From Harmothoe impar (Eukaryota; Annelida; Polychaeta; Phyllodocida; Polynoidae): DNA of 64,000 nt. Below are positions 11,247-23,204 of the stretch, piece by piece. Where the stretch lies: the NCBI GenBank assembly GCA_947462335.1, contig OX381719.1:64520808-64584807 (forward strand), in the 5' to 3' direction. Below the pieces are notes generated by a model. It saw only the letters and a list, made by a program, of their open reading frames with translations, was not told the origin of the DNA and ran no database searches. Both the position numbers and the translations under genes were made by a program. How positions within the stretch are numbered: position 1 is the stretch's first letter; each line of letters begins with the position of its first letter.

Positions 11247-12493
11247 GAAAAAAATGTTTGGATCTGTTGGGACATGCTTAAAAATAAAAGGCACATCATT
11301 ACATATTCAGCTGCTTGCCAACTTTGTTTGCCAACTGAACATGTTCCTTAGGCCAGCGTTGTGTCAGGTCAAGTCATCAATCATTAATGCAGTAAAGGGG
11401 CTTTTAATCTTCACAGGACAGAATATTTACTTATCAAGAATCCAACAAAAATGTCCAGAGAAAAGGAAAAAAGAAAATCAGCTATAGATCCAAACTGGAA
11501 AATGGGAAGATGTGGGGTAATTAGGGAAAATAATTGTTGATATACATTTTGTTGTTTTATATTAAGTTTAAAGTGGGTATATCATATTTTGCCAAATTTT
11601 GCTAAATCCTGCATAAAAGTGTTACAAAAAATGTAAAAGTGTATTATTTATGTGTTGGAGTACATTAAAATGGTATCCACCATGGACAGTAGCAGCTCAG
11701 AAAGTGGGTCCCATGGGGTCCAACCATGGTCCTTTCTAGTGATTTTACCATGGGCCATTGAAATCGTGTATGATTTTATTCAAAAATTGTGGCCATTGAA
11801 ATCGTGTACATGATATTTTAGGAAATAAAATCAAATTTGGGCAATATTGGTGGGAATGAGGAGGAATTGAGTAGATAGGAAGTGAAGTATGGTATTTAGG
11901 AACATCCTGATTCATTATTAGGGAAATTTATTTTATTGTCCCACATACATTGGATATACTCACTTTAAGAGAGTTAAATGATTCAAGGTACATATCATCT
12001 TACCCTATATTTTTCTAACATCCTATGCTTTTAGAAGTATGGCCATATTCTTTTTTAAACCCTGATGAATAATGGAATAATAAAGTATCATTTGATTCAT
12101 TTAAGTTTATGTGGAGTTTTATACATGTTTATTGAAAACTTTTTATTGACATATTATTGAATTGGAATATTGGGCAAATGGTGACAGTTATATGTAGGTT
12201 GAAGAGAAACATTATAGTATACAAAACTGACATGGGCTCGCAGACTTAGCTCAAATATAGAACATGGGTGCCTCATATGGAAACCATCAGTAGGAGTACT
12301 GTGTTATATGAGTTGAAATTGAGTTTATATAGACATTAATAATATTTATATTAGACATGAATAAAATACTACATCATTGCTTAAACTTTATATGTATGGA
12401 TTCATGTGAACTACCAGAAAACCAAACAGATCCAGTGATACAAAGTTTCAATTTTTATTTGTCCACTTGATACACTGATGAGTTGATTCATGA

Positions 12494-13758
12494 TTAACTG
12501 TGATGTAAATTTGAAAAGTCTTTAGCCAGGTCAGTGTCATATGAATTAAGTAATATGTAAAAGCTTTGTAAAATGTCTGCTGGCACTGAGTATCCAACTG
12601 GGATGGAAGGATCAGGTTTTGTTCCAACCTGAGCAGGTTTTATAGACAAGGATAGTTTATCATCAGAGTTTTTATATGCTTGTAAGTCCATAGGCACACC
12701 AATCCTGAAGGTGGTAAGGTGGTGATGATCTAGGACTGGAGAAGAGCTGGTTGTATAGGTGGATGTTGACCAGTCATTGTCTGTAGCCTCTGGCGATGGT
12801 GTTTCAGTTTCAATGTCCATGGTGTTCAAACTGATAGTTGGCTCAAGTGGCACACTAATACTAGTGGGCTCCAGTGGTGCATTGACAACAGGTGTGGCTA
12901 AAGGTGATTCCCTGTTAGGACTGAAGGTGCATGGTCCTAAGTTGGTCCTAAAGTAGTCATGAATCTGTGTGTCACTTAGTTGTAGGCATGGTGGACTAGA
13001 ATAACTGAAGAGGATCTGGTCAGCATCTACTTCTGTGTTGAAAACTTGGGCGGCTCCACTGATATTGCTGTTAGCCAGCTTAGCTTCAGCAAGGTAGAGT
13101 CCTGTGGCAGACCCAGCCAGCGTAAGGCTAGGGATGTTGCAGTCCAAACCCAGTAGGGCATAGTCATCACTGGAAAGGGTATCAAATGAGATAGTCTTGC
13201 CATTAACATTTGTCACTTCGAGTCCCTTCTTATTTTTTGAACCACTTTTCGATTTGACTATGTCTCGGACACAGCTGGAAGCAACATCTTTAAAAGCTTT
13301 AGTAGATGGCTTGTGTTTGTTTCTGAAGTGTCGCCTTAGTGCAGCCTTGGACTTGTATTCTCGGTAGCACTCGCTGCAGACAAATGCACTGTCATCTTCC
13401 ATGTCATGTACCATAGCGTAATGTTCCCTTATGGTTACTAAGGACGGGCATGGCAGATCACAGACATGACAAACATATGCCATGCTTGACATTGTCTGTT
13501 GGTGATTAGTTTAAAACAGGCGGTTAAAGTTTATAGCTTCTTGTTCCATAATGCCCTCCATGTCACACTGATATGTCTCACTGATAGCTTTGGTTTTTGA
13601 TCGTAGCTCTTCTTTCCTCTGTAGATGGATGTTATTTCCTGATTACCATTCTTACTGGTTGTGGAGTTACTTTGGAGTTTTGAGAGGGTTACTGGAGCTT
13701 CTTCTTCATTGATGCTTGTTGCCTCATATGTACAATTTTGGGGGTGCTCTTTTGACAT
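12494..13758 (-). CDS. C2H2 zinc-finger protein, left arm (possible two-exon form)
   Basis: The main open frame is 13492 down to 12494 (332 aa). Residues 8-29 and 39-60 are two classical fingers, each C-x2-C-x12-H-x4-H. A Lys-rich stretch (about 80-90) may be a nuclear signal, and the remaining ~240 residues are acidic and Ser/Thr/Pro-rich, resembling an activation region. In this arm an upstream frame begins at ATG 13758. A GTGAGA donor after 13582 and a CAACAG acceptor ending at 13496 would remove an 86-bp intron and keep the frame, adding about 60 residues. TATAAAAG-like boxes lie upstream on the minus strand near 13890 and 13950, and AATAAA (minus) lies at 12459-12454. The role is probably DNA-binding regulation of the element. 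The 332-aa frame is certain; the first exon is inference. Confidence 0.65.
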
Positions 13759-15048
13759 GGGCTTTGCTGTTTAACTTTTAAGTCAATGACAGGTACCCAT
13801 GTGTTATATTGATCTGACCAACCTAACCAGCTGACTATAGCTTGTCACTGTTTCCATTACCTATGGTCCTGTGAGTCAGAAAGAAATGGATCTTTTATAT
13901 TCCTCCGCATGGTCTCCCAATTGATTGTTGATGCAGTGGGTCTTTTATAGTCCCCAGCATTGTCTCCTCGCATGCTTGTTGATGCCACTTGCACTGTATG
14001 CTGGGGAGGAAGGCTTTACTTTGGTAGCCCGCATCCCTGCACAATCTCAACCATGACTTACTGACCTACATAATAGTCCCCCGCATCCCCTACACATTCT
14101 CAACCATAACCAACTGACCATCATAAAATGTGGTTATGAATGACACTGGTCCCCTGCATTTCGCATGATGCTCGCATGTTTCCCACATCCTGCAAAAGAT
14201 GCGGGGAACATGCGGGGGATGCGGGGGGGACTAAACTTTGTTCCCCCTGCACCCCCTGCGAGCATCACAAGAAGCTATAAACTTCTACATAACAAATGTT
14301 GTTAGCAGCTTTTAGTTGATATATTAAAGAGCTGTTTTGATTCTTAGATGTACGAAAGTGTCTCAATCCTGTAGCATCTAGTATGCAGGATGAATATTAG
14401 TTTATTGGAAACTCTGAAATATCAACGTAATTTGTAATCCTAATTGATGTAATAAACACCCATGACATGTGAATGATGTTTTCTCTGTTTTCTATTAATA
14501 AAAATCATATATATGTGGCAGTTTGCCATCTTCTTTAACTGATGGATATTCAAACCTGGTTATAGATTAATAATGTCTGAGCGCTAATGTGTCAGATTAT
14601 ACATTACAATTAATCATGCTCTGATATAATAATCAACATACCAATAAAAGTTATGAAATATATTGTAGTGGTAAAAAAGTAACAAAATCTATCTAACAAT
14701 AGTGAAGCCATCATTTTTTCTAGAATCCTTATTCCTGAGCCATAGGCATGTAATCTAACCACACATCCATCTTCCTCCATCAAGTTATAAGTTATTACAT
14801 AGTAAAGTACAAATACAATCATGGCAATATTTGAATCTGGACTGTTATAGTATCTGTGTACCTGTAGCAGCCCTCCCACAAACAATTTGTCACCTGTAAG
14901 TTCATGCGTCAATGGGCATGAGTCAAACCTGGTAGACCAATCAGCAATGCCCTTAACATCTCCACTCCTCTGTGAGATGCCATTTCCACCCGGCAACAAT
15001 GAAAAACCACATGCGGTCATTCAAACTTCAGCTGCGCCTACTGACGGG
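13528..15048. other. Unique central spacer of the palindrome
   Basis: This is the only part of the element, apart from the arm-specific replacement, present in a single copy. It separates the two divergently transcribed zinc-finger genes. It contains the putative first exon and TATA-like boxes of the left copy, a CCCCGCAT-rich stretch (13880-14230), a strong hairpin region (14168-14267) and a CCAATCAG box near 14938. The minus-strand frame at 14610-15020 has no recognised domain and I do not call it a gene. The left junction falls inside the proposed 86-bp intron of the zinc-finger gene. Confidence 0.7.
14168..14267. repeat. Nested hairpin near the centre of the palindrome
   Basis: GATGCTCGCA at 14168-14177 pairs perfectly with TGCGAGCATC at 14258-14267. 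Alternatively, CATGTTTCCCACATC (14175-14189) pairs with GATGCGGGGAACATG (14198-14212) with two mismatches and an 8-base loop. G-runs and C-runs lie between. The location close to the symmetry centre is notable. A role in replication or fold-back is speculation. Confidence 0.5.
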
Positions 15049-15083
15049 TTAACCGCCTGTTTTAAACTAATCACCAACAGACA

Positions 15084-16082
15084 ATGTCAAGCATGGCATA
15101 TGTTTGTCATGTCTGTGATCTGCCATGCCCGTCCTTAGTAACCATAAGGGAACATTACGCTATGGTACATGACATGGAAGATGACAGTGCATTTGTCTGC
15201 AGCGAGTGCTACCGAGAATACAAGTCCAAGGCTGCACTAAGGCGACACTTCAGAAACAAACACAAGCCATCTACTAAAGCTTTTAAAGATGTTGCTTCCA
15301 GCTGTGTCCGAGACATAGTCAAATCGAAAAGTGGTTCAAAAAATAAGAAGGGACTCGAAGTGACAAATGTTAATGGCAAGACTATCTCATTTGATACCCT
15401 TTCCAGTGATGACTATGCCCTACTGGGTTTGGACTGCAACATCCCTAGCCTTACGCTGGCTGGGTCTGCCACAGGACTCTACCTTGCTGAAGCTAAGCTG
15501 GCTAACAGCAATATCAGTGGAGCCGCCCAAGTTTTCAACACAGAAGTAGATGCTGACCAGATCCTCTTCAGTTATTCTAGTCCACCATGCCTACAACTAA
15601 GTGACACACAGATTCATGACTACTTTAGGACCAACTTAGGACCATGCACCTTCAGTCCTAACAGGGAATCACCTTTAGCCACACCTGTTGTCAATGCACC
15701 ACTGGAGCCCACTAGTATTAGTGTGCCACTTGAGCCAACTATCAGTTTGAACACCATGGACATTGAAACTGAAACACCATCGCCAGAGGCTACAGACAAT
15801 GACTGGTCAACATCCACCTATACAACCAGCTCTTCTCCAGTCCTAGATCATCACCACCTTACCACCTTCAGGATTGGTGTGCCTATGGACTTACAAGCAT
15901 ATAAAAACTCTGATGATAAACTATCCTTGTCTATAAAACCTGCTCAGGTTGGAACAAAACCTGATCCTTCCATCCCAGTTGGATACTCAGTGCCAGCAGA
16001 CATTTTACAAAGCTTTTACATATTACTTAATTCATATGACACTGACCTGGCTAAAGACTATTCAAATTTACATCACAGTTAA
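15084..16082 (+). CDS. C2H2 zinc-finger protein, right arm
   Basis: This is a 332-aa frame identical to the left-arm copy except for one residue near the C-terminus (DYSN here, DFSN on the left). Residues 8-29 and 39-60 form two C-x2-C-x12-H-x4-H fingers. AATAAA follows at 16117. Homology with the left arm stops at 15049, only 35 bp upstream of the ATG, so the proposed first exon and TATA-like boxes of the left copy are absent. Upstream sequence contains a CCAATCAG box (about 14938) but no obvious TATA. This copy may start at the internal ATG, use another promoter, or be silent. It is divergent from the left copy and convergent with the right PC4-like gene. Confidence 0.65.
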   Translation: MSSMAYVCHVCDLPCPSLVTIREHYAMVHDMEDDSAFVCSECYREYKSKAALRRHFRNKHKPSTKAFKDVASSCVRDIVKSKSGSKNKKGLEVTNVNGKTISFDTLSSDDYALLGLDCNIPSLTLAGSATGLYLAEAKLANSNISGAAQVFNTEVDADQILFSYSSPPCLQLSDTQIHDYFRTNLGPCTFSPNRESPLATPVVNAPLEPTSISVPLEPTISLNTMDIETETPSPEATDNDWSTSTYTTSSSPVLDHHHLTTFRIGVPMDLQAYKNSDDKLSLSIKPAQVGTKPDPSIPVGYSVPADILQSFYILLNSYDTDLAKDYSNLHHS

Positions 16083-17327
16083 TCATGAATCAACTCATCA
16101 GTGTATCAAGTGGACAAATAAAAATTAAAACCTTGTATCACTGGATCTGTTTGGTTTTCTGGTAGTTCACATGAATCCATACATATAAAGTTTAAGCAAT
16201 GATGTAGTATTTTATTCATGTCTAATATAAATATTATTAATGTCTATATAAACTCAATTTCAACTCATATAACACAGTACTCCTACTGATGGTTTCCATA
16301 TGAGGCACCCATGTTCTATATTTGAGCTAAGTCTGCGAGCCCATGTCAGTTTTGTATACTATAATGTTTCTCTTCAACCTACATATAACTGTCACCATTT
16401 GCCCAATATTCCAATTCAATAATATGTCAATAAAAAGTTTTCAATAAACATGTATAAAACTCCACATAAACTTAAATGAATCAAATGATACTTTATTATT
16501 CTATTATTCATCAGGGTTTAAAAAAGAATATGGCCATACTTCTAAAAGCATAGGATGTTAGAAAAATATAGGGTAAGATGATATGTACCTTGAATCATTT
16601 AACTCTCTTAAAGTGAGTATATCCAATGTATGTGGGACAATAAAATAAATTTCCCTAATAATGAATCAGGATGTTCCTAAATACCATACTTCACTTCCTA
16701 TCTACTCAATTCCTCCTCATTCCCACCAATATTGCCCAAATTTGATTTTATTTCCTAAAATATCATACACGATTTCAATGGCCACAATTTTTGAATAAAA
16801 TCATACACGATTTCAATGGCCCATGGTAAAATCACTAGAAAGGACCATGGTTGGACCCCATGGGACCCACTTTCTGAGCTGCTACTGTCCATGGTGGATA
16901 CCATTTTAATGTACTCCAACACATAAATAATACACTTTTACATTTTTTGTAACACTTTTATGCAGGATTTAGCAAAATTTGGCAAAATATGATATACCCA
17001 CTTTAAACTTAATATAAAACAACAAAATGTATATCAACAATTATTTTCCCTAATTACCCCACATCTTCCCATTTTCCAGTTTGGATCTATAGCTGATTTT
17101 CTTTTTTCCTTTTCTCTGGACATTTTTGTTGGATTCTTGATAAGTAAATATTCTGTCCTGTGAAGATTAAAAGCCCCTTTACTGCATTAATGATTGATGA
17201 CTTGACCTGACACAACGCTGGCCTAAGGAACATGTTCAGTTGGCAAACAAAGTTGGCAAGCAGCTGAATATGTAATGATGTGCCTTTTATTTTTAAGCAT
17301 GTCCCAACAGATCCAAACATTTTTTTC

Positions 17328-17999
17328 CCCTTTGAATACTGAACCACATTGTTACATCATCACATATCACATACAATTTTTTCCTGTAAATAATACCTGA
17401 TCAAATGTAATGCTCCATCCAGTGAAACTTGAGTAGAAATGTCTGCTATGCATCAAAAGGCAAAGGGATAGAGCCGTAATGCCCTGAGGGGACTCATTTG
17501 ATATTTAGGAGGGAAAGATTGATAAAGTGGGTGCACTCATATAATATACAGCAGGAATGATTAATGACTTAGCCTGCCAAAGGAACATGTTCACTTGGCA
17601 ACCAAAGTTGGCAAGCAGCAGAATATATAATGATGTGCCTTTTATTTTTAAGCATGTCCCAACAGATCCAAAAAACACGTTGGTCATCCTTCTCATCTAC
17701 AGAGTGTGGCACAGTCAATGTTTTTGTATGCCATTTCCACACGGGTTTCGCACTGTTTTTCATCTTTAGGTTGCATTTGGCACCTCCATCCCTCCTTATT
17801 ACTCAGTCATGGCATACCATCAGGATACCGGGTATCCTCTGTCATAAGTGTCAGACTCATAGGTGTGGGTGGATAACATAAATCAAGTATTCAATGACAT
17901 TGACAGAGACACAAGGTGTGTATAAGTTATGCCCAGGGTATGCTCATTTAATAAACCTAATTAAATATATCACTGTATCCAGTCCAACTTCATATTTCC

Positions 18000-18036
<37 letters not shown>

Positions 18037-18364
18037 TATGTATGTTTGTATGTTTTTTTGCTTAAGCTATTGGAACTTTCACTGGTACATATCAAATGCT
18101 TAACACAGTATAATATACACCTATGACAGCACAACTTATGCTTGACTAATTAACACATTGATGATTTTTCCACCAAGTTTATTCATTGATGCCCTCTAAT
18201 TAAATTACACACATATGTCATGACCATAATCATAATTGACATAATTAGATTAATTGACCAATGAATCAAATGGTCTTGGCTGGGTTTATATGAAAATCAA
18301 TCTCCTCTTACAGAGTCACAATATGCCTATGAGACAGCTAAATAACTTACTGCTTCCAAAAGTC
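17328..18364. other. Right-arm-specific 1,037-bp segment
   Basis: Sequence present only in the right arm at the position where the left arm has 183 bp. It contains a second copy of the CATGTCCCAACAGATCC block (17301 and 17655), a (TG)n microsatellite with flanking AT repeat at about 18001-18035, and a diverged copy (18061-18180) of the segment at 20714-20830. It is therefore built from the same amplified units as the arms and is most likely the ancestral state. Confidence 0.65.
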
Positions 18365-18529
18365 TGCTGCATTTGATAGTTTGAGTGAATGAATAAAAAG
18401 ACAACAGGTAAAATAATGAATAAATCTTTTTTTTTATTCAATAGTTCAGTATTTAATGTTTAGTTATTTCACTTTTTTTATTGTATATGTTGACATGAAT
18501 ATGTCTTGGTCATGAGGATTTCTTTCACA

Positions 18530-19771
18530 TCATTCACCAAGCAGACGCTGGAACTCTCTCTGTATGGGTAAAATCCCCTGGGGGGTGCAGATGCAGCAGC
18601 AGTTGGTGTCATGGTCCTCTTGATCACAGCAGAACACATGTTCTGCAAAGGAAGGACACTCTGTCAGCAGCTGGGTATCCAAGAACTCAATGAAGCGTTT
18701 GAATTGTTCGTAGGTGAGACGCACTCCCTCCCTGCATGGTCGTAGGTCTGGCTTTGGCTCGTCATATGTATGTGCTGGGTTAAACCACTTTCTTATATTG
18801 ACAAAGCACATGTCAGGCTCAATGGTTAGGTACTTCATAGAGCCAAGTGATAAAGCAAACCCTAAGAAGTTGTCGTCATCGCACAAGCTCAGCCCCAGCT
18901 TGATGTCCTCTGATTCCTTTTTAATCTGGTGGATTGCATTATAATCCAGCAGAATGCTGTAACGAGATCCAGCCCTCTGCATCTTGTTGATGCTGTTGGT
19001 ATGCCATAGGCTCAGCCTAAGATCTCCGTCACCACCCTTTCCAGGTTGCCTATCAACATACAAATTCTGTCCTAAATTAAAGAACAGCCTTTGTACCTTG
19101 GTAGGCTCAGCTGACTGCTTTGTGGATCCCATGAAAAGACATCCATGGGAACTCATTGAGACATCGGCTTGGGGTGAGTTTTTCACTAGATCTGCATAGA
19201 AGGTGCTGGCTCTGGTGGTTCTAACGGATCTGGAGTTGTACCTGGGCTGCTTCTTCACTCTGCTTGGTGGTTGAGGTGTTGGAGGACATTCTCCATGGTA
19301 GGTATGGGTAGGAGACATGTTGAAACTTCCTTCAAATTTCCTTCTCTTGGCCAATGACTGATCATGCACCATCAGAGATGTGGGTAGTGACCTCTTTCTG
19401 GATCCTGTGGAACCAGCAACCGTGATAATCGGGTGCTTAGTTGAATTGTCAGAGTGGTCAACCTCCATATCTTCATGATTCACCTCATCTAGGTCGCTTT
19501 CCTGTTTCTAATAAAAGTTTAAAAAAGAAAATTAATATCACATACCCTTTTTGATATCACTCACTAAATAAATAATAGTGATAAACCAATCGTTAAAACG
19601 TATCATTAACATATGTCAACAATAAAACTTATAGTAAGAAAGATGGTGAAAGGACGGGGTTGTTGGTGCTCCGCTACTACATCCAGATCACAGTTTTATA
19701 GTAAGAAAGATACTCACATAAGGGTTCACAGCATTATAAGCTGGTTGACTTGTTGCAGGAAACGTGTTCAT
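18530..19771 (-). CDS. Two-exon PC4-like protein, right arm
   Basis: Mirror copy of the left-arm gene. Exon 1 is 19771-19718 (18 codons, GTGAGT donor), exon 2 is 19501-18530, giving about 341 aa. It has the same basic N-terminal tail, two PC4-like modules and C-terminal Cys/His cluster, with a single visible residue change (M for V in the ADVS motif). The intron and 5' region, including the TATATAAG box, are conserved. Having two intact copies under matching promoters means the element would deliver a doubled dose of this product. The arms could also be homogenised by gene conversion. Confidence 0.7.
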
Positions 19772-21075
19772 GGTGTTTGATATCAATGTTATACTTAGAT
19801 GAGGCTTTTGGCTTCTTGCTCTGCTGGATGTGTGAAGATGACTGGATGGTTAGTGTCTAAATAAATCCTGCTTATATACTGTGCCAAAGCTCTTTTCATA
19901 AGAAAAATTCCAAATTTATGCATAATAGATCATGTAAAAATGTCTGCTATGCCTCAGAAGGTGAAGGATAACGCTGTTATGCCCCAAGGGGCCTCATTAA
20001 ATATACAACAAGGAGAGATTGATTGATTTATCAATGGCTAAACTGGCATCACTTGTGCCAAACAAAACCATGTTCCATCCGGATTACATGTTGAGCTGGC
20101 AAATAACTGAATATATAATGAGCCCCCCTCTCACTTATGAATTCCAAATGAACTTCAAAGCATGGGATAAAACCATTATTTGATATTCAGCAGGAAATCA
20201 TTGTTGATCTCAAGCATAGTAGATAGGTCAAATACCATATTCTGGAAACATTTCATGGATTAAAAATGGGTTTCAAACCTCTAAATAAAACAATTATGTC
20301 CTGAGAAGACGTGTATTATATTCAGTGAGGAATGTCTGCTATGCCTCAGAAGGTCTAGGAGCAGAAACAATACATGAATTATAAATGAGCTTCAAACATG
20401 TTCAATCTGGATTACATGTTCCGCTGGCAAACAACTGAATATATAATGAGCCACCATAAATTCACTGGCAAGGTGCCCAAACAGGTCTCTTTGATGTGAA
20501 ACATGTCCAGACACGTCCAAAACTAAAGCAGCCAAATACGTTATGATCTGCCTCTTTGAAGCATGCCCAAACAGATCCAAACCATTTTTCCTTTGAATAG
20601 TGTACCATATGGTGACATCATAGCACATGCAATATATATTTCCTTTAATACCTAATCAAGTATAATTCTCCATCCAGTCTCACTTCATACCCCCACATAT
20701 ATTTAATTTTTTACATAGCTCAAGCTATGGAAACTTTCACTGGAACGAATCAAACGCTTATTACAGTAGGATATACACCTATGACATAACCAATTATGAT
20801 TGACTAATTAACACATTAATGATTAGCGCACCAAGTTCTTTTACAAACTATGTTTCCTTTGAATACTGTGCCATATGGCAACTTCATATCAAATATAATA
20901 TATATACAATTTCATTAATCAAATGTAATCTTCTAGTTAGTCTAACTTTGTATCCCCATATCTACATGTAAATATATATTATACATAGCTTAACCCTTTA
21001 ATGGCCGCTGTAGGGTAGGAGACATGTTCAAGCTTCCTTCAAACTTCCTTCTCTTGACCCATGATTAACCATTCA

Positions 21076-21394
21076 CTATGAGAGAAATGGGTAGCGACCT
21101 CTCTCTGGATTCTGCGCAACCATGAGAATTGGGGGCTGAGTTGAATCAATTGAGTGGTCAATGCCCATATCTTCATAACTTTCTTCATCCTGTTTCTAAT
21201 AAGAAGTGAACCTATCAAAATCTCACATACATTTTTTAACATCACTGACTCAGTATATAATAATAACCAGCATTCTGTATACTTAAAAGGTGTCATTAAC
21301 ATGTGTCAAAAATAATACCTACAGTAAGAAAGATACTCACATAAGGGTTCACAGCAATATAAGCTGCTTGACTTGTTGCAGCAAATGTTTTCAT
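21076..21394 (-). pseudogene. Truncated paralogue of the PC4-like gene, right arm
   Basis: Mirror of 8035-8353. Exon 1 is 21394-21341, with the intron and the early TAG stop (21078-21076) in the same places. The same truncation in both arms shows that the duplication and stop predate the palindrome, or were copied between the arms by conversion. Confidence 0.55.
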
Positions 21395-22182
21395 GGTGTT
21401 TAAGTGTTCATTGCTTCTGCCTTCTTGCCCTAATTGATATGTGCAGAAGTCTGGATGGTTAGTGTTTCAATAAATCCTGCTTATATGTGGGTCAAAGTCT
21501 GTGGGTAAAAGTCTGTTATGCCCCAAAAGGTGAATAACCCGTTATCAGCCAAGGGGGCTTATTGAATATTCAGCAAGGAGAGATTGATGGGTTAATCAAG
21601 GGTCTAATTTAAAATTCCTTTGATACAGCATGTGGTCAAAGTGGTGCCAACAAGCCCATGTTAATGTGAGATGTGCCCAAAAGCAGTGCCAAATAAAACT
21701 CTTTGATGTGTACCTGAACAGAAGCCATCAGTAGATGTTTGATCTCAGACATACCCAAACAGATGCCAACCAAAATTCTTTGATGTAAACCTGGACAGGT
21801 GTCAGGATATGTTAGATGTGTGACGTGCCTAAACAGGTGCCAGCAAGTCTCTTTGATGTGATCTGTGTCAATACATGTCTCAACCAACCACTGTCTAATA
21901 TAATTTCTTATATACACATTTGATTCCACTACCAGGTTTATTAAAGCATTATCAAATATATACTTTTGATTTATAATTCAATAGACAAAGCTGCCCCTCT
22001 GTATACATGCACATGATATGACTATCAGAGGAACATGTTCAGTTGGCAAAGCATCTGAATATATAATGATTTGTCTCTTTGAAGCAGGTGCCATTAGTGT
22101 ATGTTTGATGTGACAGTGCCCAAACAGTTGCCAGCAGTGTCTCTTTGATGTGAGACATGTCCATAGAGGGTCCAGCTCGGTC

Positions 22183-23105
22183 TGTTTGATGTGAAACATG
22201 TTCAGACTTGTCTCAAACTTAAGCAGCCAAATATATAATGATGTGCCTCTTCCAAGCATGTCCAAACAGATCCAAACCATTTTTCCTTTGAATACTGCAC
22301 CATATGGTGACTTCATATCAAATACAATATATATTCTATGCAATTAATATTTGATCATACTATAATGCTCTATCCGGCCTAACTTCATATCCATCTGTAT
22401 CCTACATAAATTAAGTGTGACATGAATATTTATTGAGGCTACATGTTCAAACATGTCTAAAAGATGACCTAAATGCATTCATAATGAGCTTTTACTTTGG
22501 TCACTTTCCAAGTATCCATGTTATGAATATGATTAACATTTTTAAACTTTGACATGAATAATTAATGAGGCTACATGTTCAACCATGTCGATATGGTGAC
22601 CTACTTAAACTCTTCTTTGATGTGAAACATGTCGAGACATGTCTCAAACTCAAGCAGCCAAATATATAGTGATGTGCCTCTTTCAAGCATGTCCAAACAG
22701 ATCCAACCCCTTTTTCCTTTGAATACTGTTGACTTCATATCAAATACAATATATATGCTATGCAATTAATATCTAATCAAAATATAATGCTCTATCCAGC
22801 CTAACTTCATATCCATCTGTATCCTACATGTCTTAACCCCTTCCACGTGGTAAGCCAATTTATTGCATAAAATTCCATTGAGTTACCAGAAACCCAGTGG
22901 TGAAGGGGTTAAGTGTGGCATGACTAATTAATGGGGCTACATGTTCAAACATGTCTAAAGGATGACCTAATTGCATCCATAATGAGCTTTTACTTTAGTC
23001 ACTTGCCAAATATCCATGTCATGCATATCATTAACATTTTAAAACTGTGACATGAATAATCAATGAGACTACATGTTCAAACATGTCCATATGGTGACCT
23101 ACTTA
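22183..23105. repeat. Tandem ~420-500-bp repeat units in right arm
   Basis: Inverted counterpart of 6324-7245. Two full units, one carrying the 72-bp MITE (TTAA at 22833-22836 and 22909-22912), with diverged partial units further inward (about 20400-20720, 20830-20990 and 17200-17330). Confidence 0.7.
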
Positions 23106-23198
23106 GACTCATGGATATCATTGACCTACTTAGCAATGACCTACTGACCTACTGACCTAGATAAAAAGGGGGGTCCTGCAGATACCTCCCCTACTACT

Positions 23199-23204
23199 CC
23201 CATG
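23199..23204. repeat. Target-site duplication CCCATG (right)
   Basis: Exact repeat of the 6 bp at 6224-6229, directly outside the terminus CCTACTACT. It marks the right boundary. From here to about 24100 I see no gene, only AT-rich sequence with short unsupported frames. Confidence 0.85.

Larger units (their letters stand above)
6230..23198. mobile_element. 16.97-kb palindromic, Polinton-like non-autonomous element
   Basis: The sequence from 6230 inward is repeated as its reverse complement from 23198 inward, with left plus right coordinates summing to 29428 near the ends and 28576 near the middle. Arms are 6230-13527 and 15049-23198, joined by a unique spacer. The proteins encoded by the two arms differ by one residue each, so arm identity is very high. 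Ends are AGTAGTAGGGG...CCCCTACTACT with a 6-bp TSD. Six-base duplications, AG-type ends and 15-20-kb size are known for Polinton/Maverick elements. No DNA polymerase B, integrase, capsid, protease or packaging ATPase is seen, so mobility would have to be supplied in trans. Alternatives are a giant foldback element or an unknown DNA virus-like family. The assignment is inference; the palindrome and TSD are seen directly. Confidence 0.8.

Noticed and set aside
14610..15020. 136-aa minus-strand frame in the spacer
   Set aside because: No domain is recognised, the N- and C-terminal halves have different composition, and there is no copy elsewhere to test constraint.
6230..23198. Assembly artefact (false inverted duplication)
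   Set aside because: Not fully excluded, but a unique spacer, an arm-specific replacement, scattered substitutions and a perfect TSD all argue for a real element.
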